DNA from: Oopsacas minuta
Taxonomy: Eukaryota; Porifera; Hexactinellida; Lyssacinosida; Leucopsacidae
Direction of reading: 5' to 3'
Assembly: GCA_024704765.1 (NCBI GenBank)
Contig: JAKMXF010000188.1
Span: 669,715-733,714 of the forward strand
DNA: 64,000 nt
Every line of letters begins with the position of its first letter. Positions within the stretch are counted from its first letter, which is position 1. Under the pieces are notes generated by a model. The model was not told the DNA's origin and ran no database searches. It saw nothing but the letters and a program-made list of their open reading frames with translations. This document shows, piece after piece, positions 1 to 11,356 of this stretch. The translations under genes and the position numbers were made by a program.

Positions 1-744
1 TTGTTTGATAAATTTCCCATTCAGATCAAATACCATCAAACAGCCAGCTTCTGTCTGACTAACAAATACTTTCTGATTAGTAATAGCTATACCAAGCGGA
101 GAGTTCATCTTACATTCTTCAGCTTCATCTCCGAATTTGAACAGATACTTACCATATTCATTAAATGTCTGTACTCGGTTGTTAGATTTATCAGCTACAT
201 AGATGTTATTAGTTCTGTAGTCAACTGCTACACCCCATGGACTACGAAATTGTCCTTCCTCACCACCTGATACACCTCCTACACTCACCACAGGTTCAGC
301 CTTACCCACATAATCTACAACTGGTTGACAACAGATATTTGAGTTTACCACACTAATCTTACCGATACATTTAATGCTATCCAACAATGTATTATCAAAC
401 TCAATTGAGATATTTAGTTTCGAAATATATTCTAACTCTATTTCTCTTAGTTCTTCCTCTAACAGTTTGATAGTTCTAGTTTGAGTTTTCTCTAATCTCA
501 AGGTGGTAAAATGTTCCCGATTAAATTTCAATGCTTTTTCAATTTCAGAGATAGATCGTCTTTGTTTCTCATTTTCTAGTTTGTATTTGTTGTGAATATC
601 TTCCAATTCTTTCAAGAGTTCTCTCTCCCTCTCTTTCACAAAATTTGACATCTCTAGAAAGTAAGTTTCAATCTGAGTTTTGATTTGAGCTGTTTGAAGT
701 TCAAAACTTAATTCTTCTCCTGAAGGGATATAGTTTGTTGCCAT
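1..744 (-). CDS. Coiled-coil/NHL-repeat protein, N-terminal part (cut by window edge)
   Basis: An open minus-strand frame runs from ATG at 744-742 to the window edge, giving 248 residues with no stop; the C-terminus lies outside. Residues 15-120 are rich in E, K and L and look like a long coiled coil. From about residue 155 comes NHL-type propeller sequence: GQFRSPWGVAVD, then IYVADKSNNRVQTF, then the start of a second blade with SPLGIAIT. This resembles the back half of TRIM-NHL proteins (TRIM2/3/71 type), but no RING or B-box precedes the coiled coil, so a ubiquitin-ligase role is not supported. It could be a scaffold or RNA-binding propeller, which is inference. It shares the MATN start and overall plan with the gene at 45412-47469. 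An extra upstream exon cannot be excluded. Confidence 0.8.
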   Translation of the reverse strand, partial: MATNYIPSGEELSFELQTAQIKTQIETYFLEMSNFVKERERELLKELEDIHNKYKLENEKQRRSISEIEKALKFNREHFTTLRLEKTQTRTIKLLEEELREIELEYISKLNISIEFDNTLLDSIKCIGKISVVNSNICCQPVVDYVGKAEPVVSVGGVSGGEEGQFRSPWGVAVDYRTNNIYVADKSNNRVQTFNEYGKYLFKFGDEAEECKMNSPLGIAITNQKVFVSQTEAGCLMVFDLNGKFIKQ

Positions 745-1577
745 GCTACTAGTGAAAACAATATCCCATTAACTAAACTCCAAAATTTGAAATGTTGAGA
801 GCAAGCCTCTACGACTGAAGATTACGTATGTGAAAATATGGATATGATTATATGGATGAGCTGAAGGATAAGATTATTTGAAAACAAGAGCGCGAGCGGA
901 AGCGCAAAACTAGAGCTCTTGGTCAACACTGTAAGAGGCCAATTCCAATTCATAGAAATTTTCAGAAACTCTAATTCAAAATATGTTACTCCAGCGTGTT
1001 AATTGAGGTCTCAGTAAAGAGATAACCACTACTATTCATCCATTAGTTAGTAATAATATTAGGTACGGGGAATTGGACCCGAAACTTTCACGCGATATTG
1101 TGAGAGGTGAAGGAATTTTTATCGAGTTAGTTACTAGCATGGCGTTACGTGTTGTATGAGTGCATTTACATACTTTATTATACTAGAGGGTGAGAATTTT
1201 TCTTCGAATTAGTGTCAATATTGATCTGCTCTTTTGCGGGGAGCTTTTTGCTACCCCTGATTGTTGGATGGTGTATTTGAAGCGATCTTCTGGCAATGGA
1301 AATAATTTTGATCGAATTAGTTAAGGTTCATGTTTACGAATTTGGGTCTAAATATTTAATTTTGGGTCTAATTCCTACATTACGTACTTTGGGGTCAAAT
1401 TCCGATATTTTCTGAGTCTAACTCCAGCGTCTCAATATATTGTGTAGTTGAATTTCATTTGATAAAATGGAGAAATCCCAATAATGACAATATATTAATA
1501 CAGCAGAGCAGGTAAACTTGATACGGGCGGTGGAGTTGGAAAAGCAAGTTCCAACTAACAGTGCCGTAATCTATATT

Positions 1578-1860
1578 ATTAAATCTCAATTGTTGTTAGT
1601 CTGTCTGTTTGTTTGTATGTTTGTCTGTTGTCAAGGAAAGGATTTACGGTATGTAATTTTGAAATTGTCGCATAACTATGTATTTATCGTGTTTATCAAG
1701 GAAGTAAATAGAATTCAATAAAACTTCACTAAATATATCGAACATGCTGAATCCGAATTTCGCATTTTCAAGGTTCCCATATGTAAATTTATTGGGGGTT
1801 TTTATGAATATTAAGTAAACATATTTGCAAAATCTCAAAATTTACGTAGATACTTGCTCT
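1578..1860 (+). repeat. Dispersed repeat family, copy 1
   Basis: A run of CTGTCTGTTTGTTTG-like sequence is followed by TTGTCAAGGAAAGGATTTA, then AATAAAACTT, then TGCTGAATC, a CATATGTAAATTT core, and TTTTTATGAATAT. The same blocks occur in the same order, reverse-complemented, at 32205-32475, and the distal half recurs twice at 29730-29990. Shared order across loci shows an interspersed repeat. No coding capacity, terminal inverted repeat or tRNA-like promoter is obvious, so it could be a SINE or a decayed fragment of something larger. Confidence 0.6.
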
Positions 1861-2156
1861 TAACGGCTACCCAGGGGGTTGAACTTACAAAATAATTCAA
1901 TAATATATTTGCAATATATGTATATTTGTGAATTACATTGTTCTAAATATATCTATATTATAATACTCAAAGGGGTCGTCAATTAGGAGGATAATGGATA
2001 CCTCGAGGCACAATGCGCCGAGTTCATCGCGAAGCGACGAGCCAAAGGCTCGTATTTCTATAATTCTACATTTTTAGGAACAATGAACAATCATTCAGAA
2101 AAACAAAATCAACAAAAAGTATTGAGTATCAAGTTAAGTTTCTGTGATTATCAATA

Positions 2157-2338
2157 CAATTCTCCCATTGACTAATACAACATTGTTGCCTGGACAAGCG
2201 AAAAAAATTTACAAATATAATTCATTATCATATAAATCCACTACAGCCAAGCAGGAACTTACATAATAATGAATTGTATTTCTAAATAGTGTCCACTTGT
2301 CCGGGTTAATAATGTTACGTTAGTCAAAAGGAGAATTG
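2157..2338. mobile_element. TA-flanked MITE, 182 bp
   Basis: The left end CAATTCTCCCATTGACTAAT and the reverse complement of the right end CAATTCTCCTTTTGACTAAC form an imperfect terminal inverted repeat of about 40 bp. It continues through an AACATT block to GGACAAG. TA dinucleotides flank it at 2155-2156 and 2339-2340. There is no coding capacity, so this is a non-autonomous Tc1/mariner/pogo-type element by structure. Confidence 0.75.
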
Positions 2339-2444
2339 TAATAATAAATTCAAAAAAATTTCTACCAAATTTGTTGAAACACTGGTTAATTTTGTCTCAA
2401 TTAGATATCACAGTAACTGACGTCTCATGCAATATATATATATA

Positions 2445-2590
2445 CAGTTAAACCTGCCTAACGGCCACCTATGTATAACGGTCACCTGCACATAACTGCC
2501 GCCTAAAACAGTCCCCTCCGATTTCCATTATAATGACCTCAGTGTAGCGGCATAAACATAGCCTCTCGGCCACCTGGTCATTGAAATTTT
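2445..2590 (+). mobile_element. Left end of a CAGT-type MITE
   Basis: After TA at 2443-2444 the sequence begins CAGTTAAACCTGCCTAACGG. It then repeats the phrase TAACGGCCACCT / TAACGGTCACCT / TAACTGCCGCCT about every 20 bp. The same phrase marks the right end of the element at 6611-6942 and the left end at 39311. No matching right end was found, so this copy is probably truncated and its right border is approximate. Confidence 0.6.
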
Positions 2591-4454
2591 GGAATATGAA
2601 GCTAAAATGTAACATAATTACATAACATAAATACCTAGCAAAATTTGCTAATATTTCACTTTAAACCTCTCAAAACCCTAGGAGGAGTAATGAATAAATC
2701 GGTGAAAACGAATCTATTCTGTTAACCGAAATTTGTATATTCAGTTAGAAAGAGCACATTATGTGATTAGGGCATTAGCCCTTCTTCTAAAAATAAAGTC
2801 ATTCATTTTACTAATAACTGCACTCTCTGACATCTGATTCGTTATGTTCAAATTATCCAAGCTTACGAAATATAAAGATCGCAAATATTCATTCAATCTA
2901 TTCACCCAATTCCAATAATATTTATTCAGTGCTTCTAAATCAGTGAGACTCAGCACCGGTTCACTCACTAACTCTCAGCTCACTGCGGCTGTGGTCCGGT
3001 TGGGAACTGCTTGGTGCCTCAGAACGTGATTCAGAGGGACAATGTGTCATTGGCATATAACAAATTGAATTGATTTCATGGACTTAATTTATGACCTTCT
3101 GGTAGTTCTGGAAATGAAAATATTAAAAGTAAAGAAAAGACTGCTCCATAATTAACACCAATATTATATATATTATATGGCTAAGTCATAGGAATCCGTG
3201 GTTTTAATAAAGTAACCCTTTCCAAATGTTCATGAAATTTTCGATGAGATTAGTGTGGCGGAGTTCGAAAAAGGTTAACAAACACTGATTTAATCTATAC
3301 AAGGTTTACTATACTTCCTAACATTTATCCAATATACAAGATGCAAAATACAAAGAATTAGATCTTCATAAGATAGCATTCAAATTTCCGAGACTTGGTC
3401 GCACGCTTTTCGTATAAATGCAATTTTCCTATTAATACAAGTAGGATTGAATTTCTATTCTTTCACTTCAACTAAATCACGGTTATTAGTACAAGACGCA
3501 AACTGTGAAAACATTCGATTCGCTAATATAATGCATATCGACATTGCATTATGGAAGTACCTTTGAGCCGAGTTATTTCTAATATCAAGGCAATTTATAA
3601 ATTATGGCACCCTCTGGAGTCCTTAGGGTGCTGTCTTGTGAGCAGTCCCTGTATATATCACATGATTAATAATATTTTCACAAATTTGGGTAAAATTAAG
3701 TTCCAACGTTGATTAAGTCAGCCTAAAACAGCACCCCGGCACCCTGTACTCCAAACCCATAAAGAGTATGGTGAACATTGTCCAGGATTTTAATACACAA
3801 GTACAGGATTCTCGAGATTCTGAATAGAAGGATATACAATTATTTGATTAGAGATCAACGCCCACCCAAAGTACGATTGCTACACATCATAATTCATTTT
3901 AGCACCTGCATGCAGATAATACAACATTTGCTTTTTACCTTTCACTTTTTTAAAATATCCAGGAATTTCGTAAGCTGTCTATTAATACAAGCGGCAACCA
4001 TAATAAATGATGTTTCAAGCTATTTCTAATACAAAATTTAACATCCATTTATAGTGATATACATATAGTTGTCAAATAATATTGTGTCCAGGAAAATCAA
4101 GGACTTTTCGATAAAAAGTGATTCATTGACCAGGATAATTTGGACCAAAACAACGATTTTAACTTGCAACACATAAGAAGAAAAACAATATAAGGTAACT
4201 TCAATAAGTTATATTTATCTATAACAAACATAAACACCAATATAATATCACTAATATAATAAAGTCAGAAGCATCAACACAAACTACACATAGAAGTATA
4301 TAACTCATACAGTTTGGCCTAAACAGTCTCTTTAGTATAGAGCTACTATATATTTTTAGTGATTATTCACATTAGTAAAAATGCATACAAGTCAGGCCTA
4401 GAACAGCTACAGTACTAATTATATTGAGTATGTTTGAATTCAGACACATAGTGG

Positions 4455-7400
4455 TTATTGGGGGGGAGGCTGGTACCCGTAAGGAGGGTAATAGGCTCCG
4501 TACATTGGGTAGTAGGGCATTGGCTGAGCTCCGGGTTGTTGTGGTGGGTGTTGTCCGGGCATTACTCCTGGCTGTGGGGGACCCTGTTGAGGCTGAGCAT
4601 AGGGGTAATTAGGGGGAGGAGCTCCGTACACGGGATAGCCAGGGTAGTAGGGGGTAGGATTTGAAGGATGCGGTGTCACTATTGAGCTTGGAGCAGGCTG
4701 TTGAGGGGGAGGAGCTACAGCACGGGGAGGCATAGGCATCTGTTGAGGGGGAGGAGCAGTCGTTGCACCGGCTGGGACGTATGCAGCTGGACGACCTGGA
4801 CCAGAAGGTTTCTTAGAGCTCGACAAAACTTTATCTAAATCTTTACAGAGATCATCTTTCTCTGTCCGTCTGGCAAATGTCAGGTCCCCTACCCTCTGTT
4901 GACACTTGAGTAGCAGATTAGTCAGATCTCCGTAGAACTTAGCTCCCTCCTCTAGGTTTCCGATAAGCTCATTGAACGCTTCGTATCCACTCTGTAGATC
5001 TTTCAGAACCTTCTCTCTGGCAGCTGCACCATCTCCTTGCTGACACTCATTGACAAACTGAGCGTTGACCTGTTTGATCTGCTCAGTGAGAGCTGATCCT
5101 TTCGTCACAGACTCTTGTACTTGCTGTTGTAGCGAGGAATATGTCTCTTGTAGGTGAGTCATAGAGATAGTCTCTTCGTCTACTGAACCCTCAGTCTTGA
5201 GACACTCTAGGAATTTGTTCGCTGGACTAGGTAAGTTGTCTCTGAGAGAAGATTCGATTACCTCTCTCTCTGCCTTCAAGGTTTCAGACTATATAAGAGA
5301 TATTATGAAATATATACTAAGCATAAATACTAAAAAATAATATATTACCTGTTCATATAGCTGCTTTAAGTTTTGTACAACTTGAGCTGAAGAGCCAGAT
5401 CTGCTCGCCGCTCCGCTAGTAGGAATAGAAGCTACTACAGAAGCTTGATCTTGGCTGAGAATTCCAATAGCTTCTCGATTGGCTTGAAACTTGCTATTCA
5501 CAACCTATTACATTGTGACGTCATAAAATATTGGATAAAACATTCATGTGACGTTATGGAGGGATTTGAAATTTTTGGAACTTAAGAAATACATCCAACA
5601 GTACTCGCCGACTACTCGACATTGGAGAAATTTATAGTTGGTGCTTTCTAACGTCGCTTATCTAAACATTAACTAGCATCAAGGTGGATAACATCACAAA
5701 TATACTACTTGTAGATGCAACTCTAATAAGCTTAACCGATTACGACAGAAGTATTACGTTCGTAATGAAAAGGAACACTAAATTTTTACCACCATCTTCA
5801 TCCAATTCCAATACCAAAAACGATATTACAGCACTTTTTTTGGCGTCATAAAATCACACATTTTCCCGGCAGTATTCGGTTAATCCTAATTCAGTAAATC
5901 ACATTGAGTTAAACTTTAAGTAAAGTTAGCTAGGCACATGATATAACCATGGATGGTCCAGATCACGCGAGAATATATAGTATAATAGACAATTAATACA
6001 ATTATCTTGCCTTATCAGCTCCAGTCGCACTTGATAGAATGCCTTGATACTTAGAAATATCAGCTCTGACGTTAACTGTTAACTGAGCTGAGGGCATACG
6101 CGTCCATCTGTCTCCATACTTAGCTCTAACAATAAACAAATTAAAAGATTATGTACAGTAGTATATATCAACTCATATAATGACGTCACTGACCTACATT
6201 CCCCATCCTCTCTGTCTTCCTCGTTCAGAACTCTAACCGTCTCATCCAGGATCTCTTTGTTCCTAATCAGTAGCTCAGGTAGATTCAGTATCATTTCTTC
6301 TAACCTCACCAATCCTCCTTTGCCCCTGACCTCAGCTGATTTGTCTAGCACGGAGGGTGGGGCTCCAGTACCTGAGGTGTCCTCTAAAGCAGCTGGTAGA
6401 TTATATGACGTCAGCAGTGTAGTGAGTTCCTGTGTATTTGCACGCAGTCTTCCTATCTCAGAGTTTACAAGTCCCATCTTCCTCTGCTCATATATCAGTA
6501 GAGCTTCATTCACTTTCAATGGCATCAGCTGAGAGAATAGGTCTACGAAGTTGGATTGAGGGGCGTTGAATGGGAGAGGCTACAATAATGTTATATATCA
6601 AAATATGATATAGTCAAACTTGTCTATATCGAACAAGAAAAGGACTGACCAAAAGTGGCAATTATAGACAAATGTAGTAGTAATTTGAATATAATGGCAG
6701 TTACTATATTCCCTGCAGGATATTTAAGATAATATAGTGTGAGTAGTTAATGATGGGAACCTAACGGACTTGTCAAAGGTGGACTTAATAGAAAGTGACC
6801 GTTATAGACAGGTTTAACGCCATTTATGGACCAAAAAAATTGTGCCCACTGGCCGCGATAAAGAGGTAAATATAATGGGAGAACGGAGGGATTGCTTTTA
6901 AGTGGCCGATAAGTGCAGGTGACCGTTAAGCACGTTTGACTGTAGTAATATTAAATACTAATAAAATTATAGCCTATAAAGATACCTTAGCTAGTGCTGC
7001 CTTTCCTACTGGTTCTATTGTAGCATACTCAGGAACAGGATCACTATATATCATCTTATTATCCTTCAATTCCTTCTCTAGCTTAGTCTTAACTTTAGCC
7101 AGAACACCCTTGATATCATAGAAGCCCTCGCTTCGCTTGACAGCATCTTCTAGACAAGACACTGATTTCTTGAGTCTGGAAATGCTCTCTCCATAATTCT
7201 GATTCTCCAGTGCTACTTTAGCCTGGCTCTCTTCTGCTAGAGCAAGGAATAAACTCTGTTTTGCAGACACAATAGGAATCCATTCTTTCTCCCATTGAGC
7301 TTTGACTGAGCCCTGTTGGAAAGAGGAGAGAGTATCTGCGTAGAGATCACTGGCCTGGTGAGCTAGCTTAGCAATTATCTTCTCCTGCATCTTATCTTTA

Positions 7401-8997
7401 GTAGCCTGTAGGTATATTCAATATAATTTAGTTGTGTAAATTCACTTCCTTGGTCTCATGGTCTGGTGAATGTAAAACTAGTTCCCAAGTAACAATGGCC
7501 ATAATATCGAGATACAGCTGTGTTGGCCTACTAATGCGCCTATTAGCAAGTTCTTTCAAGGACTTATAGACCATTTTGAATAGGAAATAATTCCTCTCTG
7601 ATAGCAAGTTCGCGTATTAGCAGAGAAATTCGTGTAAATACGAATTGTTAGTAGACGAACTCCACTGTATCATTACCCGACAGATAATATACAGAGGAGG
7701 TGGAAGGTGCAAACCTATCATAAAGTATTTACCTTTAGAAAGAAAGCTTCCTGTGCTTGAGCTAACATAAGGTTACACATAGCAGTGGTAGATTCAGCAC
7801 CTAAGTCTGGAGTAGGAGCAATACTCAGGTGTTGATACACGTCATCTCTCAGACGAGTGAAAGTACCAGCTGCTCCCTGGAAGTGTTTACAGGCAGCTTT
7901 CAATCCCTCGTCAGAATCAAAGTTCTGAGCTTTAGCAATCTGGCACTGAAGAGCTCCAATATTGAATAGGAGGCAGCATCTCTCGAATGCTATGTCAACT
8001 GCTGCATGCTTCTTAGCTCCGGATAGAAACCCACCGATGTTGAAGGAATCTTGCCAAGTAAACTTTATTCGAATCTAAAAAATAGAATATAGAGAGTAAT
8101 GCATTAACATATTATAGATAAGTGTTGTTGCTCGTTTTTGAGTTAACTCAGTTAAGCTTGCCAATTAAGAATTGTTACGTAGAATTGGCTCGGCGGTATC
8201 AATCTAGCTGGGAAAATTTGGACCTATCTTCTACGTTTGGGAGTTTTTAAGAAAGACATTTGATGGATTAGCTCTATTTCTAATGAATATCTACGCCAGA
8301 GACTAGGTAGGACACGTTCTTAACCTGACCAAATCTATCCTTACATAACCAAGTTTACTACCGGATAGTTCGTTCTTCCATTCAACCGGATGTTATCAGT
8401 ATTTGACTATCCGCAGAGATGCCAACTCTCACGCCTTACCAGTGAGTCTCTCGCTTTTCAGAGGTCAAAAATGAATTTTCGCGGCATTTTATGATTCTTC
8501 ACTCCACATTTTGAAGCTAAAATGCCAAATCACACGGCTTGACGAGACGCCTGGTTGGCATCTATGTATTCGGTATTGCAGCTATTATCGGTTCGAGCGG
8601 TATAAAACATCATCCTAGCTGACCCCACATGTTGAAACTAATAATGAACAAAAAACTGTTGCATATGTCTAAAAGGACCCTCAGATATAGGTATACCTAT
8701 CCTGGTAAGTCATTAAGTATGGTCGTATATTACCTGACTCTCAGAAATTGGAAGTTTCGTATCTACCACTGTCAGTTGGTCAAAATAGCGAAGTAACACG
8801 TCTAAGCTAGCTTCGTGTTTGTCGGGTACTAGTACACAAGAAGCCTCTCGCAGCTGGTTGAACTCTTTGATCGCGTCTTTGAACTTTCCTGGCGCTTCAT
8901 CGTAGCTGTTGCGAATGAATTTGTTGAAATCTGAAGTGAAGTCAACAGAAGTAGACTTTTTCAGGATTGGAGAAAGGAACTGAAAACCTGTCGCCAT
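4455..8997 (-). CDS. PDCD6IP: ALIX / programmed cell death 6-interacting protein (Bro1-V-PRD)
   Basis: ALIX is the ESCRT-associated adaptor that binds CHMP4 and late-acting ESCRT partners in multivesicular bodies, cytokinesis and membrane repair. Minus-strand exons 8734-8997, 7733-8074, 6986-7405, 6194-6579, 6011-6125, 5349-5504 and 4455-5288 join in frame to 838 residues (human is 868). The Bro1 domain covers about 1-355 with ESCRT-family phrases such as LAQAQEAFFLK and VGKAALAK. The coiled V domain follows to about 700 (LPAALEDTSG, LLIRNKEILDE). The last 110 residues are rich in P, Y, Q and G. The start MATGFQFLSP is the only sensible ATG. Exon 5 ends at a GC donor (AAG then GCAAGA), because reading on hits TAA at once. 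I see no PSAP or PTAP motif, nor the GPPxxxY motif used for CEP55 in vertebrates. Intron 3 (6580-6985) holds a MITE. Very secure. Confidence 0.97.
6611..6942. mobile_element. CAGT-type MITE in ALIX intron 3
   Basis: The left end TAGTCAAACTTGTC and the reverse complement of the right end CAGTCAAACGTGCTTAAC form the terminal repeat. TA flanks lie at 6609-6610 and 6943-6944. The right part carries GACCGTTA-type phrases (TAACGGTCACC on the other strand) shared with 2445 and 39311. There is no coding capacity. Confidence 0.65.
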
Positions 8998-10077
8998 TCT
9001 GTAATTCGGGAAAATAAATATCTAACTGGTATCATAACATAAATATATCAAATTGTACAAATCGAAGTCTCACAAGATCTTTATTATTACATTAATTAAA
9101 GGTAAACCCCCGATATGCGGCACTTTGGGAGCAGGGCTTGTGTCAGGTTGTCGTATTTCGGAGGCGCCGCTTTTATAGGTTTACTTGTGTTGATTAATCA
9201 ACGCATTCCTTTAGAATACCGATTCCTTCTTTGGATAAATTTATTTTATTTCCAAAAAAGTTTCAGAGTTATCTTTCTTCATTTTAGATCAATATAAAGG
9301 CCGTATTTTGAAATCGGGATATGTCTGATGAGAAAATGGATCCTTAGCGCTCTTTACCCAATTTTCCAATCGTAGATCGTCATTTCACAAAGAAAATGAC
9401 AATAGGTAGTTACGAAAATTACATGACTCTTAGATTACCTATTTTTACTTATTTCTGAGAAGTGAGAATGTAATCTGAGAATAGACTAGGAAATAAAAGA
9501 ATATTCGAATAGATAATTATTACAATATATATATAAGAAATTGTGGAGTTGATGAGCTGACTATAATGATTTAGAATATTATAATAAGGGTCATATTGTG
9601 TCAATACAGTAGCTAAATTAAGTAGCTACACTGATACATTACGTTGAAAGGAAATGGCTTCATTTTCGTTACACAATTGGAAGTAGAGCCATGTGACAGA
9701 ATTGGAGTAAAGCATCTATCTATAATAGGATGTATATTTAAGGAATATGGCTGTGCTATGGGTATGATGGAAAATGAAAGTATTCTAGAACACGTAATTA
9801 AAATGGATTGAAAAAATTCTTAATAATTAATACGTAGATATAAGTTCAACATAAAAAAGAGGTGTCAGCTTGGGGCCTTTGGCAGACTCAAACAAGTAAG
9901 CAAACGAAGAGCGTTTCAGCAACTCTCTAACAACTTAATGAAAATATATATGTGAAAACCTCAAAAACATGTATAAAAATCACTCAAAATATTACACAAA
10001 AGTATCTAAATATTAATAACAAACTGTAAGTGGGCTCGTGCCCTTTGAATCTGTATACAGCTGATGATCCTCTAATA

Positions 10078-10170
10078 CATTGGTTCTCAACCCTTTTTTC
10101 CCGCGGACCCCCTGCCAATAAACATAACGAAAACATTTTAGGCACGCGGACCCCAGGTTGAGAACCACTG
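10078..10170. mobile_element. hAT-like MITE, 93 bp, 8-bp target duplication
   Basis: The ends are CATTGGTTCTCAACC and GGTTGAGAACCACTG. A perfect direct repeat CTCTAATA flanks it at 10070-10077 and 10171-10178. Each end has an internal CGCGGACCCC block, and CAGTGGTTCTCAACC is a familiar end type of non-autonomous hAT elements in animals. It is too short to code for anything. Confidence 0.85.
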
Positions 10171-10194
10171 CTCTAATAGCTTTGTAAATAACTT

Positions 10195-10364
10195 TATACG
10201 GATAAACAGGGATGTAGAATTCGATTTTGACATTTCAAAATGTCTAACAAGATTAGTAATAATACATTTTTCTTTCTTTGCTAAAATCGATATACGGATA
10301 AACAGGGACGTAATGTTTACCAAGATTAGTAGTAATACATTTTTCTTTCTTTGTTAAAATGGAT
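10195..10364 (+). repeat. Imperfect tandem duplication
   Basis: Copy 1 (10195-10290) and copy 2 (10291 to about 10364) both start TATACGGATAAACAGGGA and end in AATACATTTTTCTTTCTTTG. Copy 2 lacks roughly 22 bp from the middle. It lies 25 bp right of the hAT-like MITE and has no coding meaning. Confidence 0.75.
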
Positions 10365-11356
10365 ATTTAGTAGAATAATTAATATTCGTAGTTTCAATAA
10401 TCCACTATAATTAATTTGGTAAATTTAAGACAGACGATAATTTGAGATTTTTACTACTTTGAATTGTCCAATTTATCTTCTATTTTTATGTTTTTAGCAA
10501 ATATGTTTGTCATGTATATTTTGAATTTTTTAATAATCTTCCCTTTCATTTAATCCTACCACTTAGTAAAACTGGAAGTTTCTAATAGTAATATTTCATT
10601 TTGATTTACCTAGTTTACTTATGTCGATTATTATTATTTCAGAAACAATCATTTGGTAAGAGTGTTCAATTTTCTACGGCTACTGTGCGAACACTTCGTA
10701 TACGCGACCCGAGCAGCGCAAGAAAGCGAAGCTTGCTTGTTTCAATAATTTCTGATTGGTCCTTAGCTGTCTCTGGCATAGCTCAGTGTATTATTTAATA
10801 GCAATTGTAACTAGTCAATCGGGTCGAGTAGAGTTTCATGTTTGACCGGTGGAAAACATTCAATATTGTGTAAGTATAGAAGCTGTTGTAAATACTCCCT
10901 GCCTCTATCATATGTATTTCCTAAGATATTTGGTGACTAAGGTAAAGTTTTGCACCTATGTATCGAGCTGACCGCCACAGTCCTATATAAATCCTTGAAA
11001 TTGTTTCATATTTTGGCGGGCTAATTCTTGGTTTCATTCATTATAAAGATTTTCAAGACTGTTAATGCATAATACAAGTGTAATTTGATGTTTGTAGCAC
11101 AATTTCCCATTCTTTTTTATTTGTAGGACTAATTGCAATCATATTTAAGACTGCCAGAAATGCTCTAATAAATTTAAGATATATATATATATGTGAAAAT
11201 ATTCAAAATACATTTGGGTACCAATCATAAATCATATTTTTGGAATATATATATTTTCACACCTCTTCATGTCAAGCAGTTCCGTTTCATAGAATAGGGA
11301 AGTATGATTTAAATCCATTACCATATTTATAATTCGTCTTAGCTTTCACACAACAA

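Larger units (their letters stand above)
745..4454. other. Intergenic region between two minus-strand genes
   Basis: This is the space between the start of the NHL-type gene and the 3' end of ALIX. I see no convincing coding region. It holds repeat pieces listed separately (1578-1860, 2157-2338, 2445 onward). At 1322-1440 short phrases like TTGGGTCTAA recur imperfectly. At 3605-3635 a GCACCCT...AGGGTGC hairpin can form. The ALIX 3' UTR should lie just below 4455, but no clear AATAAA is visible there on the minus strand. Confidence 0.6.
8998..11356. other. Divergent intergenic region (ALIX / nucleoredoxin promoters)
   Basis: ALIX is read leftward from 8997 and nucleoredoxin rightward from 11357, so this 2.4 kb holds both promoters. 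I cannot assign a TATA box or initiator with confidence. It contains a hAT-like MITE (10078-10170), a tandem duplication (10195-10364), and an AT-rich imperfect inverted repeat around 11178-11265 (TGTGAAAATAT / ATATTTTCACA). A shared block, TTTCAATAATCCACTA, at about 10390-10440 recurs near 17800. No gene is supported. Confidence 0.6.

Noticed and set aside
1518-1721. 67-codon frame
   Set aside because: It lies on the dispersed repeat that recurs at 32205-32475 and starts with a non-ATG codon.
2759-2968. Minus-strand 69-codon frame
   Set aside because: It starts with GTG, has no recognisable pattern, and no splice partner was found.
4424-4664. Plus-strand frames antisense to the ALIX tail
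   Set aside because: Shadows of the proline-rich coding sequence.
9115-9297. 60-codon plus-strand frame upstream of ALIX
   Set aside because: No pattern and no continuation; it lies in the divergent promoter region.
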